Positions 36,947-50,100 of a stretch of 64,000 bases of DNA are shown piece after piece (the first letter of the stretch is position 1; each line of letters begins with the position of its first letter). The translations under genes and the position numbers were made by a program. Under the pieces are notes generated by a model. The model did no database searches. It saw only the letters and a list, made by a program, of their open reading frames with translations, and was not told the DNA's origin. The stretch is from contig CM034144.1 of NCBI GenBank assembly GCA_019914995.1, positions 5,053,489 to 5,117,488 on the forward strand, written 5' to 3'. Origin of the DNA: Acanthochlamys bracteata (Eukaryota; Streptophyta; Magnoliopsida; Pandanales; Velloziaceae).

Positions 36947-38389
36947 ATGATGCTGCAGAACATACATTTCATGTTTTATTACTTGTTCTTTTTGTAGGAA
37001 TATACTACAACTTGTGATCAATGCTCGATCCTGCATCTTTCATGTGTTAGTTTGTTTTTGATGGAGGTATTCTTGGTAGCTCAATTGACTTGCTTGTAAT
37101 ACCAATCTTTTCTGGTAGTTTTCTTACCCAGCATGTTCTCTACAGGTCAAACATCTTATGGCACCTTAATATCACAACAAAAACCTATTGTCTTGTTTTA
37201 CTTCCTCAGATTGGTTCTTGTGTTTTGGTTCATATTGGGTCAAGGGTACTTTAAACTTTTTTCTTTAATTTGTAATTTTGTAACATATTGTTGTTCTTCC
37301 CCCACATTCAATATTTAGCTAGGATCTTGGAGAGTGTCGAAAGTTTCTTACAAACTACCTGCCTATCATATGTTGCTTCTTTGCCTTATACTCACATCTC
37401 TGATGAAAATATGATGTGTAGGCAACAGCTGTGGAACATCATTTTTCTCCAGCAGTAATCTTTTTTTTGGAGCACTACCTCTCATACAGCGGTAAGAAAA
37501 ACATGTGATAGTTGTTCGGGTGACATTGAGCTTCCATTCAGCTGTGCTACCACTCAGTGGCTTTGATTCTGTTGGAGGCTGCACTCGTACCTGCTCCAGC
37601 TTCAGCATAATGACAACAGGGCAAAGGTTATGCATTGAGGAACACATGTTTGCACTAGCGTTTATGCCGTTTGTTCCGACCAGATGAAGAGTACTTCTTA
37701 TTTGATTTGTTCCTCATTGCGTAACCGTTTGTTAAAAAAATAATAAAAATTATTCATGAGACGTGGCTGCTTTTAACCCTTTGTTACGATGCAACACTTG
37801 GGAAGCGCCCATCCACATTATGTTTACGATCTCAAAATCTATATTCCATGTTTACAGATTTGATTGTTGAGTTTTGTTTATATCTTCGGCAAGGGCGATG
37901 CAATTCGTGGGTGATTGAACATATGTTTAGAGATTTTGCATGAATATTATTGATTATTATGGAATAACAATTTTATGTGAAGGTTAAATGAAATTCGTGG
38001 CCCATATAGTAGTATCGTTTTAACATGAAATGAATAAAAAAATAGTCTAACAATTAAATTAGTGGGTTGCTATTTTTGAAAGAATTAATTTGAATTGGGT
38101 CGTTATGTGTACCAAAAGGTGTTTTTAAAAAGTTGTCAAACTATTATAATAGTTAGAAATGTTCGTCTGAGTAAAAGAGTTTTTAATTCTTGCTTTATGT
38201 AGAAATTCAAATCTACAAAAGTTTTATCATATTCTTATATAGTGATTAGTAAAAAGAGATCCAACAACAATTTTTGAATAGGATGCAAATAACGTTTTAT
38301 GAAAAGTGTATCGTATAAGTATATAAGTGTTTCAAGTTTTAATTCTCGGGTTGTTTCTTAATATTTTCATAATATTAAAGTGTTATTTG
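36947..38389. other. Downstream of RGP1 homologue, no gene
   Basis: Probably includes the 3' untranslated region and flanking sequence. An open frame at about 37505-37687 (plus) has no recognised domain. No repeats or RNA genes were seen. Confidence 0.4.
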
Positions 38390-40720
38390 ATGGAGTCCGA
38401 AATCTTATTGTCATCGAAAAATTGATGAATTAAGATATTGTTTGTCATAATTATTTTGATGGAACAAACTTTATCCGCTAGAAGGATAAAATAAGAAGGA
38501 TTTTGAAAATCTTTTATGTGCTTGACTAGAATATGAAACTTATTCCAATAACTTCTGACTAAGATTATGATGCACCAAATAATTAAGTGGGAGGAAACTC
38601 GTGCGCTCGTAGTTATATTCTCAATGCACTATTTGTCTGTATGATTTACACAGATACTATTTTTCTAAAGAAATTTAGAATGCTATCAAATTTAAAAACA
38701 AGGTAGAAAAAGAAAATTAAAAAAAATTAATATCAAATATTTTGATTTTGAAATATTTGATGATAAACTTATTTTGAGTCTAATACATAATTGCAAGTTA
38801 ATGTTAACAACAAAGGGCTTTGATTTTTGAACTTCCTAACACTTAGTTGCAAAATGGGGGCGACAGTTGCAAAATTATTATGAACTTTAAAGAGTTATTT
38901 AAAAAATAAATTCTTCATTGTTTCAAAGATTTGTTTTTGTAACAATTTCAGAAACATCTTTGAACTGAAGAATAATTACAGGGAGAAAAAATATTGATCA
39001 CTCACGTGATAGTATTTTTAAAATAAATGCTTTTCAAAGCAAATTATGTGAACAAGCTTATTCCAATGAGAGTGACTTACACAAGAAAAAATGATGGGTT
39101 CTAAAGAGGGTTACGGGAAATTTAAGAAATTTCAGAATAATCAAAAGAAAGAAAGCTGTTATGTTTATGATAAATTAGGGCATATGTCCGGAAATGCAAA
39201 TTTTGAAAGAAATCAAATAAATAAACTCCCAATGTGAACTCCATTGGGGGAAAGAAATTATCATTGTTGTGAGCGAAATCAATACTGCCTAAGTTAAAGT
39301 TCAATGATGGTGGTATGATACTTTGATATAGTTCATGTCTGTTTATGATAATCTTTTGTTAAAAAGATATCACTAAGTTACCGATAGATAATAAATTTGG
39401 GTGGTGCATGAAGGTCATTCTAAAGTTGTTCATAAAAGAAATGTAGGACTTAATTTTCACTTATGGAAAGATTACTTAGCCAATGTACTTCATGTCCCTA
39501 AAATGAATATGAACTTGGCCAGTGGGGATCTTTTTGAAAAAACTTGAAATTAAAGCAGTCATGAATTAAAATTTCTATCATAAAGTGATACATTTATTAG
39601 AAATGTCTAATTTTTGTAATGAAATAATCAAATTATGTGTAGTTCACAACAATATAAGTGTTATTTCTACTTATACGATAAATTCATTTTTTATGTTGTA
39701 GTAATTAGCACATATAGAAATTAGAATTATGAAAAGAATAGGCAAATGTGCTTTTATTTCATGTAAAGTTAATAATTTTAAGAAATGGGAAATTTGTACT
39801 TAATCTAAATTCAAAAGAAATCAATTCAAAGTGTGAAAAAAAATTCACAATTGTTACATCTTGTGCATATAAATATGTTAATTAGAGGCGGCAGTAGTTA
39901 TTTTATTGTATTCATTGTTAATTGTTACAAAATTTATATATATATCTATTTGCTGAAGTATAAACATGTAGCTTTTAATACTTTCAAAGTTCACAAAATT
40001 GACGTTGAAAACTAATTAGAATGAAAAATTAAAATTATTAGAAGTGATAGAGGTGGTGGATAATATTTTCAAGTGATTTATTTTGTTTATGAACAATATG
40101 AAATCATACATCAACCTTTATCGCATTATAGACCTATAGTTTAGCAGAACAAAAGAATCGAACCTTTTTAAAATTGGTTAATGTTATAATGTTAAATACT
40201 AAATTGCCATTAAGTATGTACGATGCAGCTTATTGCATAATATTTTAAATAAAATTCTTATATAAACGAATAAAACCTCTCCATATGAATTATGAAAAAT
40301 CAAATAGTGGTTATTTTCAAATATGGTTTTGTCTTATATATTATAAGAACATATATCCTAAAAAGACCAATTAGATCCTAAAAGGATAAGATAGGCTTTT
40401 GTAGAATATGCTACAAACGGAAAAGCATATAGGTTCTTAGAATTGAAGTCTAATGTGATAATAGAATAAAGAAATATAGAGTTCTATGATAATCATCAAC
40501 TTTTGAGATAAATCTCAAACTCGCATTAATAGAAAACCTCAATGTAAGCTTCTATCAGTGAAGGTCACTTATGAAGACATTTTCAAACGTTGTTGAACAA
40601 TCTACTGAAAATCAAAAAAGTAAAAGAATTCATAAAGAAAAGAATTATGCCACAAAATTGATTTTTCTATTTGGTAAAAGAGAATAGAGATGATTACTGA
40701 ACAATTGCTATTGTTTTTCA
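38390..40720 (+). mobile_element. Ty1/copia retrotransposon remnant (gag, protease, integrase)
   Basis: Heavily broken plus-strand frames follow the copia order. A gag segment (…FDGTNF.R…DKI, then SYILNAL) comes first. A zinc knuckle at about 39155-39200 follows (CYVYDKLGHMSGNANF; the third cysteine of CCHC has become alanine or lies shifted). A protease-to-integrase linker (HLWKDYLANVLHVPKMNMNL) is next, and then an integrase core with YLLKYKHVAFNTFKVHK and KIIRSDRGGG. The final part resembles the end of the integrase. I see no reverse transcriptase or RNase H and no flanking LTRs. The element is old and non-functional. Confidence 0.8.
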
Positions 40721-40760
40721 AATTGAAGATAATTCTAGAATCTATAAAAAAGCCAGGTCT

Positions 40761-40785
40761 TATATATATATATATATATATATAG
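40761..40785. repeat. (TA)n microsatellite
   Basis: About twelve TA units near the right end of the copia remnant; a shorter TA run follows at about 40844-40855. Confidence 0.85.
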
Positions 40786-40859
40786 GAGGGATAGATGCAC
40801 ATCAACCTTTATGCACACTTCAACATTCTCCACGGCCATTTGTATATATATATATACAT

Positions 40860-42429
40860 AGAATTCGTAGAACTATCAGACACATACAAGCAAAATAGTG
40901 AGTAATCGGAGTCTGCATAAACTTTCGAACAAAACAAAATTCATCAAACCGAAATCATCTCAGAGACAGATCCACATGCTGAGGCACTCCCGTGATGCAA
41001 TTTTGACCATCCACATCAGGGAGTGTCCGGGAGTGCTTAAGGGGAGGGAGTGCCCGTATCCCTCCATATATATGTAATCTTGACCATCGCCATCTACCCC
41101 ATTTCGCCACTACGCCATCTTGGCTAACGAGCATTTCGGGTACTCTTGGCACGAGTCTTTTGAATTTTTAATGTATTACAAGGTTTAACCTCTAAACCCA
41201 TTGTTCATCTTTCCTTACTAAAACCTTCCATTTATGCAGACAGAAATCACAAGCTTCATGGCTATCTTATGAATATTTGTTTTAATAAAAATTTCTCAAG
41301 AACATAACGAAGAAACAAGAAATCTTTTTGAAATTTTTTTGTTTTATAAAAACATTAAAACAAACTCTTTACAAGAAAACATCTTCATCTATAAGAGACG
41401 AAAGATTTATTAGAGAACAAACCCTAGATACATAATTCAAGTCGTTTCCCTTTCGACTAGATAATCTAAAAACTAAAAGGAAATACCTTGAAGGTGTTCC
41501 TTGCAGTCTCTAAACTTCTTTTCTACTCAATCGATGCTCATATGGCTCAAAGGAGTTACATATTCATAGGTCTCTCGTACTCGGATCTGCTAACTCTAAT
41601 AAGGTTAATAGAATTTCATAACTCAAGACCTTTAAACTTTGTTTGGACAACTTGAGCAAAATACGGTTTTCGCTTGTTCCATGTTTCTTGAAATTCTTTT
41701 CCTTTATAGAAAAAAGATTCGAACTAATCTTTTTCTTTATGCTCCTCTTGTTTTTCATGCTGAGTGGAGCACGTGTATTCTTCGGAGGTTGAGACGTCAT
41801 CTTTATTAGTGCTAGTTGATGAGATAGGAACTTTAATAAATTCCTTTAGCATCAACTGGACACTGGATAAGATATCTTCTTTAAAAGATTCCTTTGCCTT
41901 TTGTCTCTTGTGTCTCCTTTGCTAGCTTTTAGTTAGTTCAGAACTACTAGCCTCTGAATCTCTCTGCCCATGACCTGCTAGATCTAGTCCTGTGAAATTA
42001 GTAAAGGGGTTAGAAGTATAAGTTTGTACTTTCATTATCACTTTTGGTAAGTGATCAACCAATAACGGACTTGATGTGCCTTTACCGACACTTTACATAG
42101 TCAGACTATAGTTGTATGTACCACTATTTAAGTTATCATTTTTGGCAATGATCAGCTATTAACAGTTTTAAGCATGGCTAGTTAATCTGTTCTTCGTCAG
42201 ATTAAATACGGACCCTTTATTTTTTGTCGTGGTTTGGACGACACCTATTTTTACAGGCTTTTTGGGAAAAAGCCATAAAATCTGTCTGTTGTTGATCAAC
42301 AACAAAAGTTGAGTTAGGAGAAAATACCTGTAACTTCATTTTCTCTGTAGTTGTGCTTCAAGATTAGATATAATCTTTAAAAGCTCGACTTTCTCCTTGT
42401 CTAAAGCATCTGCATGTTTGTTAACTCGT
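40860..42429. other. Unassigned sequence, possibly part of a viral or retroelement relic
   Basis: On the minus strand, downstream of the viroplasmin-like ORF, short open stretches continue. A charged, helix-like segment (ANERVNKHADALDKEKVELL) at about 42330-42425 is in a different frame, followed by lysine- and serine-rich stretches near 41560-42010. None is recognisable on its own. At 40970-41070 the word 'GGGAGTG' recurs several times. No LTR-like direct repeats were found. Confidence 0.3.
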
Positions 42430-42747
42430 TCATTTGCTCACATTTTCTAAACAATGATCACAGAAAATAATCTTCTCTCCTGGGTGAGCAATTTCATATT
42501 GTATAATAGAATTATCTAGACTGCTAATAGAGGAGGAACTAAACATGGACTGTCTTAAACTAGGTGCAATATAGTAATTACATCCTAGATTTCTTCTGGC
42601 ACTATCTAAGATAGAAGCTAAACTATGAAATCCCTTGTATTGTCTTACGGGTGAATTCATTGTTATACGAATTACATCCTCGTAATCATGATATACTCCT
42701 GGTATCTCATCTGTGTAAACTACATAAAATGGATACTTTGTATTCAT
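42430..42747 (-). CDS. Viroplasmin-like ORF, possible endogenous caulimovirid relic
   Basis: A 105-residue frame beginning MNTKYPFYVVYTDEIPGVYH. The YYVVY...PGVY...W/Y pattern followed by 'YKGFHSLASILD' resembles the viroplasmin/RNase H hybrid-binding domain (Cauli_VI) of caulimovirus P6 proteins and of some plant and fungal RNase H1 proteins. A serine-rich linker follows and the frame ends with a CxxC pair (CDHC). The frame stops there, and a coiled-coil-like segment continues in another frame, suggesting a break. The region upstream (42750-43250) has a TATA-like 'TATATATGG' and short duplications. It could be an old pararetroviral insertion or a captured host domain. I saw no reverse transcriptase or coat protein. 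Confidence 0.4.
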   Translation of the reverse strand: MNTKYPFYVVYTDEIPGVYHDYEDVIRITMNSPVRQYKGFHSLASILDSARRNLGCNYYIAPSLRQSMFSSSSISSLDNSIIQYEIAHPGEKIIFCDHCLENVSK

Positions 42748-42954
42748 GACATGGAAAATAAGGATAAACTATTCAAACAAGCCAAAACTATTTCTGGTCT
42801 CTTTCTTGTTTGTTCCAACAAATCCACAAATTGTCTAGAAGACAAGTGTGTTCTTTAGATAAACTATAACTAGCAAGGGGTTTAAAACTCTTCATGCTAG
42901 GAGAAAAAACCATTAAAGAAAAGTTACTAAAGTAACATCTTTCTCAAGAGACTT

Positions 42955-43030
42955 AAATCATTAATCTGAAGATAGAAGTCCAAATGACTTGAATCATTAA
43001 TCAGAAGATTAAAGGCCAAATGACTTGCAT
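42955..43030. repeat. Direct duplication, about 37-base unit
   Basis: Two adjacent copies of a block like 'GACTTAAATCATTAATCTGA' with 'AGAAGTCCAAAT' or 'AAAGGCCAAAT' at the end. It lies upstream of the viroplasmin-like ORF, where a promoter would be. Confidence 0.7.
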
Positions 43031-44026
43031 AATTTAACTTTGACAATTAATTGGAAAATAGAAGGCTTACCATTTATGAAGTGTAAGAGTCTTCTTCGGC
43101 ACTCCATATATATGATAAAGGCATTCATTCAGAACATCAATCACAAAACCAATCAACATCATAATTGAATATCAAGTATGACAGATAAAGTGAGAGCATT
43201 CAAGCGAGTGTTTTTACTTAAGTATAATACAAAAATTTATAATTGTTATAGATTCATGATTCTTCGAGACAAATTTGCCTTTATATGAAATTTCTCTCCA
43301 CAAATTCTTCTGTCGTATTTGCTTTATTCTTATCTCAATTCTCATATTGTATGAAAAAAATACTATGTTTTATATTTTCACCGATCTACCAACAACTATA
43401 CAAATAACTTAAAATTTTGACGCACTATAATTAAAAATTAATTTTTATGATTCCGTTTCAAATTTTTTTATTAAATGTATCAACCTGATAACCCAATTCT
43501 TAAATAAGTTAAATAAAGATTAAAAATTTTAATCTATATAATAATCAAAGTTAAAATTGAATAATATCTCAATTATTAAATAAATCAATTCGAACATATG
43601 CAATAGCAAGTCCAACCTTTGTACTCCACAAATAAATAATAAGAATTGAGCACACACAGCAAATCCTACCTCTATTTCTGGATGAAGCAACATCATGCAG
43701 TGAAAATAAAAATTGCAGACAAGCTTTTCATTATTGATTTTGCATCTGCAATGGAAAAGTGAATCGACTATGAAGCAGTACATACAATAGCTATTTTGCT
43801 ACGACCATTAGTATAGGCAGGAAAAGCCACCAGCCTACCATAAATAGTGTTAGATTAGTAGCATTCTGTGTCGCTTCATGATAGAGCCATTTGCCACAAG
43901 CTGGAACAAGGCTGCTTTAATCATTGAGGCTCACGATAGTGATCCTGGCACATTATGTTGCCTCCACGAATAATCTGTGGAATCAAAAGTTATCTGGGAT
44001 GGCTTGCAAAGAACGGTGATAACTTC
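43031..44026. other. Intergenic and KIN-4C 3' region
   Basis: AT-rich with no gene to about 43800. From there to 44026 it is probably the 3' untranslated region of KIN-4C, which is transcribed leftward. Confidence 0.4.
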
Positions 44027-44179
44027 CTAGATTATACAATTTTCCTTCTCATCCAGGACTTTTCTCAACCGACCGGGTGATCTTTGCCTCGCTGTACCAC
44101 CAACTTCTTTCGATGTACCAGCAGTTTCACCAGCACTGCTGGAGTTTCTATCACCCAAAGGAAGATTGCTGTCTACTGG
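44027..44179 (-). other. KIN4C: In-frame continuation of KIN-4C after the TGA
   Basis: After LKLPRAMNY and TGA (44182-44180) the same frame stays open to a TAG at 44029-44027. It reads PVDSNLPLGDRNSS and ends with LRKVLDEKEN. The plant KIN-4C family, as I know it, continues after the LPRAM block with a serine-rich segment containing an 'RxRN' motif and closes with 'DEKEN', so this looks like authentic coding sequence. Either the stop is a recent nonsense change that removes about 50 residues, or it is read through, or it is an assembly error. Confidence 0.7.
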
Positions 44180-47100
44180 TCAGTAATTCATAGCTCGAGG
44201 GAGTTTTAAGGGGACCTCCTCATTCGTTCTCGGTGCTTCACTTCTCTCTTGATCATTTGAAAGTGGTTCTATTGGAATAAGCTGGATGGTGGACTTCCTC
44301 CACTTCTTTCTTCGACTTGGTTTAGATGCATCCTGTTTGTCCTGAAAAAATACTTACTGCATTCATCACCATGGAATATCCACAGGCTAATGTCATCGAT
44401 ATTAAACTAGTCGTTAGTGATAATTATGGCAATCTCAGCAAACATCTTAACATAATAGCATCCCAAGTGACATGTAGCAAAGGATTATATATAACAGGAG
44501 TTTAAACATTTTACTAGTTTATGAGCATTTCCAATACAGCTTAGATATTCTGGTTCTTGTGATTAGGAATGTGGATGTAGAGCACTTACCAACTTATTCC
44601 CAATATTGGACAAAGGCTTCCTCTTATCTTCATTTGCAGCATGCGGTCTTTCCATCACAGCTTTCTGGAGCAACATAGCCCCACGAAGGGCAAGGACACC
44701 AGGGTTCTCTTCACTGGCCAAATCATCTGAAGAACTACCTCCACTCCATGGTGGTTCTTGATTGGCACATTTGGATGGTACACATCCACAAGATGTGCCA
44801 CATGCATTTCCACTTGCTCTGCACTCGCACTTTTTTGTCTTGCATGATGAAGACTTAGAACCAGAACAACAAACTTTGTCATGGTTTTTCTCAATCTCCC
44901 TACCTTCTTCACTTAGTACCTCGAGCTTGACATTTCCAAGAAATTCAGAATCTTCAGTACCAGGCTTGGCCATAACATGTGTTCTATTCCCAAACTTAGC
45001 CTTCGATAATGCTGATTCGTCATCACTAGATTGGATACAGTCCATATCATTCTTGTTGCAATCAACATCAGACTGGTCCAACTCTGATTCAGAAGTGTCC
45101 ATATCCTCTGCCAAATCCCCAAAAAGCTGGGATTGTCGTGGCGCCTATGAGCATGACCAAAACAGTACAAATATTCAATACAAAACCAATTCAAAGAAAG
45201 CATATAACAACTACCATACTGATCAACAATACACGAGAAGTTGAGTACGATGAAAAAAAATTTTGTTTTTCATGTCAGTGTATCCTTAGAAAGTATAGAG
45301 TGCAAAAAACCTTGCGCAAGTTGTAAAAGTGTTCATCTTCAAAGGAACCAGATCCACGACTCCTGTGAGCATCAACAGCTTCAGTAGGATATCTTTTAGA
45401 AGCTAACATCTGCAAAAAATACAAAGCACAATTTTGGAACCTTGTACGTGGTATTAGAACAGGTCAATTCGAGCACTAAGTTCATATAATAGATGAGAAC
45501 ATCAATAACATAATATACGGTGAAAATGAGGAGTTACGGTAGGTTGACAAGCCCTGATAAAGGAGGAGAGTTGCGGTAGGATGACAGCCAACATAAAACT
45601 TTATTAATTGATGCGGTAGACCAAAATTAACTTGTGCGGTGGCAAAGGACTTGGAGGAATTGGACCTTTCGCTAGATCTGGTTTATAATCGTAAGGAATG
45701 GAGAAAACATATTCATGTAGCTGACCCCACGCAAGCGGGATAAAGGCTTAGTTTGTTGTTGTTGTATGGTGAAAATGGTAAAACTCCAAATAGCATTCTA
45801 CGATACCAATTATTTTGTGGGCAAGGAGACACACATAGGGCTAGACTATCAAAAGGTGGAACACTGAAATCAGGAACAGAAGGTGCAATCCTCAGACAAC
45901 GAAGACCGATAGTTCTACCAGAATCTTCAGTGCCATAAAGAACCTAAACAGAAGCCAGGTGCACACACCCGGAGCAGGCTAGACTTTGGCAAGTTCATTT
46001 TGAAGTACAGTGCATGTTGATGTACAAAATGAGCTGACCCAAGCTGACATATGCAGTTGCCTAAATAGAAGCCAGGTGCACACACCTGGGCCAGTGGCTA
46101 GACTTCAGCAACTGCATTTCAAAGTACACAATGCATTTTGATGTACAAAATGAGCTGACCCAAGCTGACGTACACAGTTGCCATATTAGAGACCATAGAG
46201 AATATGCAATAGGAGACTTAAATCTCTTTCCAAAACATAGGAGACTTTTGGGAGTGCTTTTGAAATGGAGCTTTTTTTAGAATGAAGGATATTTTTGTCC
46301 TTTTTGAAAAATGAGCTCTATTTTTTTACCTAAAAAAATAATAAAAATAAGCAATAAAAAGAACTTACTACGTGAAGTTTTTCTGTACTTTCTAAATTTT
46401 TAAATAAATTCTCTAGATATTTATAAAAGATGTATTGAAAATCATGAAATTAAAAATTGAAAAGTTGCTTTCTGGGAAAGCTATGCCAACCGCCCCCGAA
46501 CATCTACTACATGTAGGATATGGACTCTAAGGGGCGTTTGGGAGTGCTTATGAAATGAAGCTTTTCTGAAATGGAAGGTATTTTTGTCTTTTTTGAGAAA
46601 CGAGCTCTATTTTTTTTACTTTCAAAAAAATAATAAAAATATGCAATAAAAAGATCTCACTTCGTAGAATTTTTCTACACTTTTTAAATTTTTAAATAAA
46701 TTTTTTATATACTTATAAAATATGTATTGAAAAATATGAAATGAGGAAAAGTTGAAAACCAGCGTTTAAAACGCTGCTCCAAACGCGCTCTAATTGATTA
46801 TGTAAACTGTAGCAGTATGCATCTTATGGAAAGAGCGGCTCCTTACTAGGTATAGTTTTATGCAAAATAGTTATTTACAACAGAAAGGAGAAAGACCATA
46901 AACCAGTTTTTGAAGTGGTTATCAAAATGGTTGTCTATGTCAAGCATCAAAGTTTATATCTACAAGAATCGAACCTATTAAACATAGTCTTAAATTCACC
47001 ATTGCATTCTTGCGAGCAGTGTTATGCTACAATCTAGATCAATGTAATTATGGATTAGTTAGCAACTGTTGTTTGACAAAATTTGTTGTTCCAGGCCACT

Positions 47101-50100
47101 GCCCTGTCATGAAATGCACAATCAAGTATGCACCACTGATTAGAAAGTTGAACAAAAGTGTACCTCTGAACAACGTAAGTCAGCTAATTCTGTCTCAAAA
47201 TGTCTAATCACGCTGCTAAGATTGACGATCTTTCCCTTAAGCTCATTTATCAGAGAATCCTTCTCTCGTATACTGAACTCTTTATCCCATACCCGGCATC
47301 TAAAGAAGTCAAAACAAACAAATATCTTAGCATAAAGGTTTTTAAAAGATACAGGATGAGGCCAGAGCACATAGTTTAGATCTAAGCTATGACATTAAGA
47401 TGAAAAACAAGAATCAAAAAGATAAATGAAAATTAAGATTACTTGAAATGAACATGAAAGAAAATATCAGTTCACTGTTAATAGATAGAAGGCAATCCTA
47501 AAGACATCGACAACTGAAACATAAGTACAGATATTGTGAAGGAGAACGAATGAAGAAACTATTTCAAATTACAAAAAACAAATGAAAGAACAGAAGACAT
47601 TAACCTGGAGGATGACGCCAAGTTGAATAGATGGTTCATCACACTTTTTGCTTGACTAAGTGATTGAACTTGATTCCACCTACCCTTCCCATTGCATGCA
47701 CGGACACGCTCTTCAGCTTCAGATAACTGAGCTGCCATCGAGACGACTGTACTAGAGGTTGATGCAAGCATGCTTTTGAGAGCTGATATCCTATAGTTTC
47801 TTGCACCTGGGGACATTGTATCAGGGCATTCACTGGAACCAGAAAACTTGTTAGATTGGGGAATTTAGATTATGATCTAAGAACAATAAAAAAACATCAC
47901 CGAGCACCTCATAATTTTCTTCCTGTACACTTCAGATTCTTCTTTCAGCTTTGCTAGCTCATTAGCCATGGCAGTACGCCTATCCATATATAAGACAATA
48001 ATAAAAGTTAGATCACAATAAAGCATTGTCCTAGTTGTACCTCAGTGGGTTTAATCATAAAAGGATTGGCCTGCTAGGATAAGCTATTTTGTAACAAAGA
48101 AGATAGGTTGTTGCTCACAGACAGAATTCTAGTTAAACAAACAATTAATCAACGCAAACTTGGATCAATTAGAACACTTTGGTCAATCAACAACACTATC
48201 ACTTTCATGTGACTCTTCTGAAATGGCTTTCATTTTTAATAAGCATGATATTCACTGCAAAACAAAATGGGTTGAGCAAAAGAATATTAATAAATCAATC
48301 TTACTGTTCCATCTGATGCTCATATTCGGTTCGTACTTCATGAACCCGAACAATGAGTTCCAGCTCATGCTCAACATCCTGCATCAAGGACTTCACAAAC
48401 AAAATGGACTGTATAAAAGGAAAGCATAGGCAAAGCAAAATGTGAAACAGCATCACAGAAGAATTACTTAGAGCTACCTGTGACAGAATACCATTTCCAT
48501 TTCCAGAACCTGCATTGTTATTTCCCTAGTCAGTTAACACAGGCTTTTAGTGGAGATCCATGTTTAAAGACACATAGGCAAACAGATTAAATAAGTTTTG
48601 CTCAGTGGATCTAACCAGAAAGTCCACGAAATGCAGCTTTTTTTATTTCCAACAACTCTTTCAGCCTCTTTTGTGCTAAAGCAGCTTCTTCCGTCTTACG
48701 TTGCACAACCTTATGTTTTCCACAATCAACAGGTTAGCTACACAGGCCATGAACTTATCAAGACATATTAACTTACTAATGCTACAATCAAAGCACCCGT
48801 GTGGAAGATACCTTTTGCTGCCTCTGATGCAAGGCCATCCACCTACGCATCTCATATTCATTCTTTCGTCCTTCCTTCTTTAGCTATATAGAGATTATCA
48901 TTGCATAAGCACATATTCTATCACTATTTATCTATTTTTACATAGGAAAATTGCGCTAAAACTAGTTAAAAATAAGGAAGCCAAGGGAGAGAAAAAGATT
49001 ACTAAACAAAACAAGTTAGATCTATATATGAAATAATTTCAGAGAAAAGCCTGCAAGAGCTGATTCAATTTTGTTTGATTAGATAGTCAGATGAGTTTAA
49101 GATTGAAAGTTCATTAACCAAGAGATTTGAATATTAAAATAATTTCAGTCCTTTCTGGCTTCGGAATCCTACATATTAATTAAGTCCTTCTGAGGCTTGA
49201 CAATATAGCTAATGGATCCAGAGATAACTTGTCAAAGATATTTCATAATTCTGCAGAATGTATTTCTTCAATAAAAAACAGGAAAAAAAACAAAGAAAAC
49301 AAACAATATCGAGTCTATACTGTTATTGCGAGGAGGCAGCTCATTAAACTTTTACATTAGAGCTTATGAACTAATTGTTTTATCAACTAGGGTCCTCTAA
49401 CTATTGTTTTCAAACAGCATTTTGTTGAGCCCACCTAAATTACTTTCCTTTCAAAGCAAACATTTCAAACAAAATAAAAAAAGGGCTCCACAGATTTTGA
49501 AATCACTTGGTTCCAATATCACTATTTTGGAGTTCCTTATGTTTATAAGACTGTTCGCTAAATTTTTTGAATTTCACATCTTTCTTGTAGTCTAAGATTT
49601 TGCATCTAACCCACTCACTACATTTTAAGGAGCTGAATTATATTTATAACTAGATCTTGCAGAGCAACATTGTGTCTATCTAGTTCACCTATATAATTAA
49701 GTGAGTTCTCTAACTCCAACCTTGACGAGTAACACTGAACAACAAGACAAGCATTACAATTTTGTCGCGGTTCATGAATTTATGTACAGGTCATAAAAGT
49801 GATTCTAAGAATAGATAAACCATGATAAAGAAAGCAACGACAATATAGGAAAGAACAACAGTTATATAGACTTCTATAGTCTTAACTACATTACCTGTAG
49901 AATTTCCTTTTCTCTTCTAGCTTTCCACAATCGAAATTGTTCAGATTCTTGCTTAATCTTATTTTGTAGTTGAACCTGATACGATAGCAGAAACAATTCC
50001 AGTATTAGTAAAATTAAAGAGATTAAGAAACAATTCCAAAGCAGTAAGTAAGACCTTTTGAGATTTTATTCTTTGAATTTCTTCTTGCAATCTCTTAGCC

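Noticed and set aside
37505-37687. Small plus-strand frame after the RGP1 homologue
   Set aside because: No family, no splice support and no start context; more likely chance or 3' flanking sequence.
44655-45203. Alternative minus-strand frames overlapping the KIN-4C Cys-rich exon
   Set aside because: Shadows of the large real exon 45144-44590, which matches the kinesin-4 Cys-rich domain and joins in phase with its neighbours.
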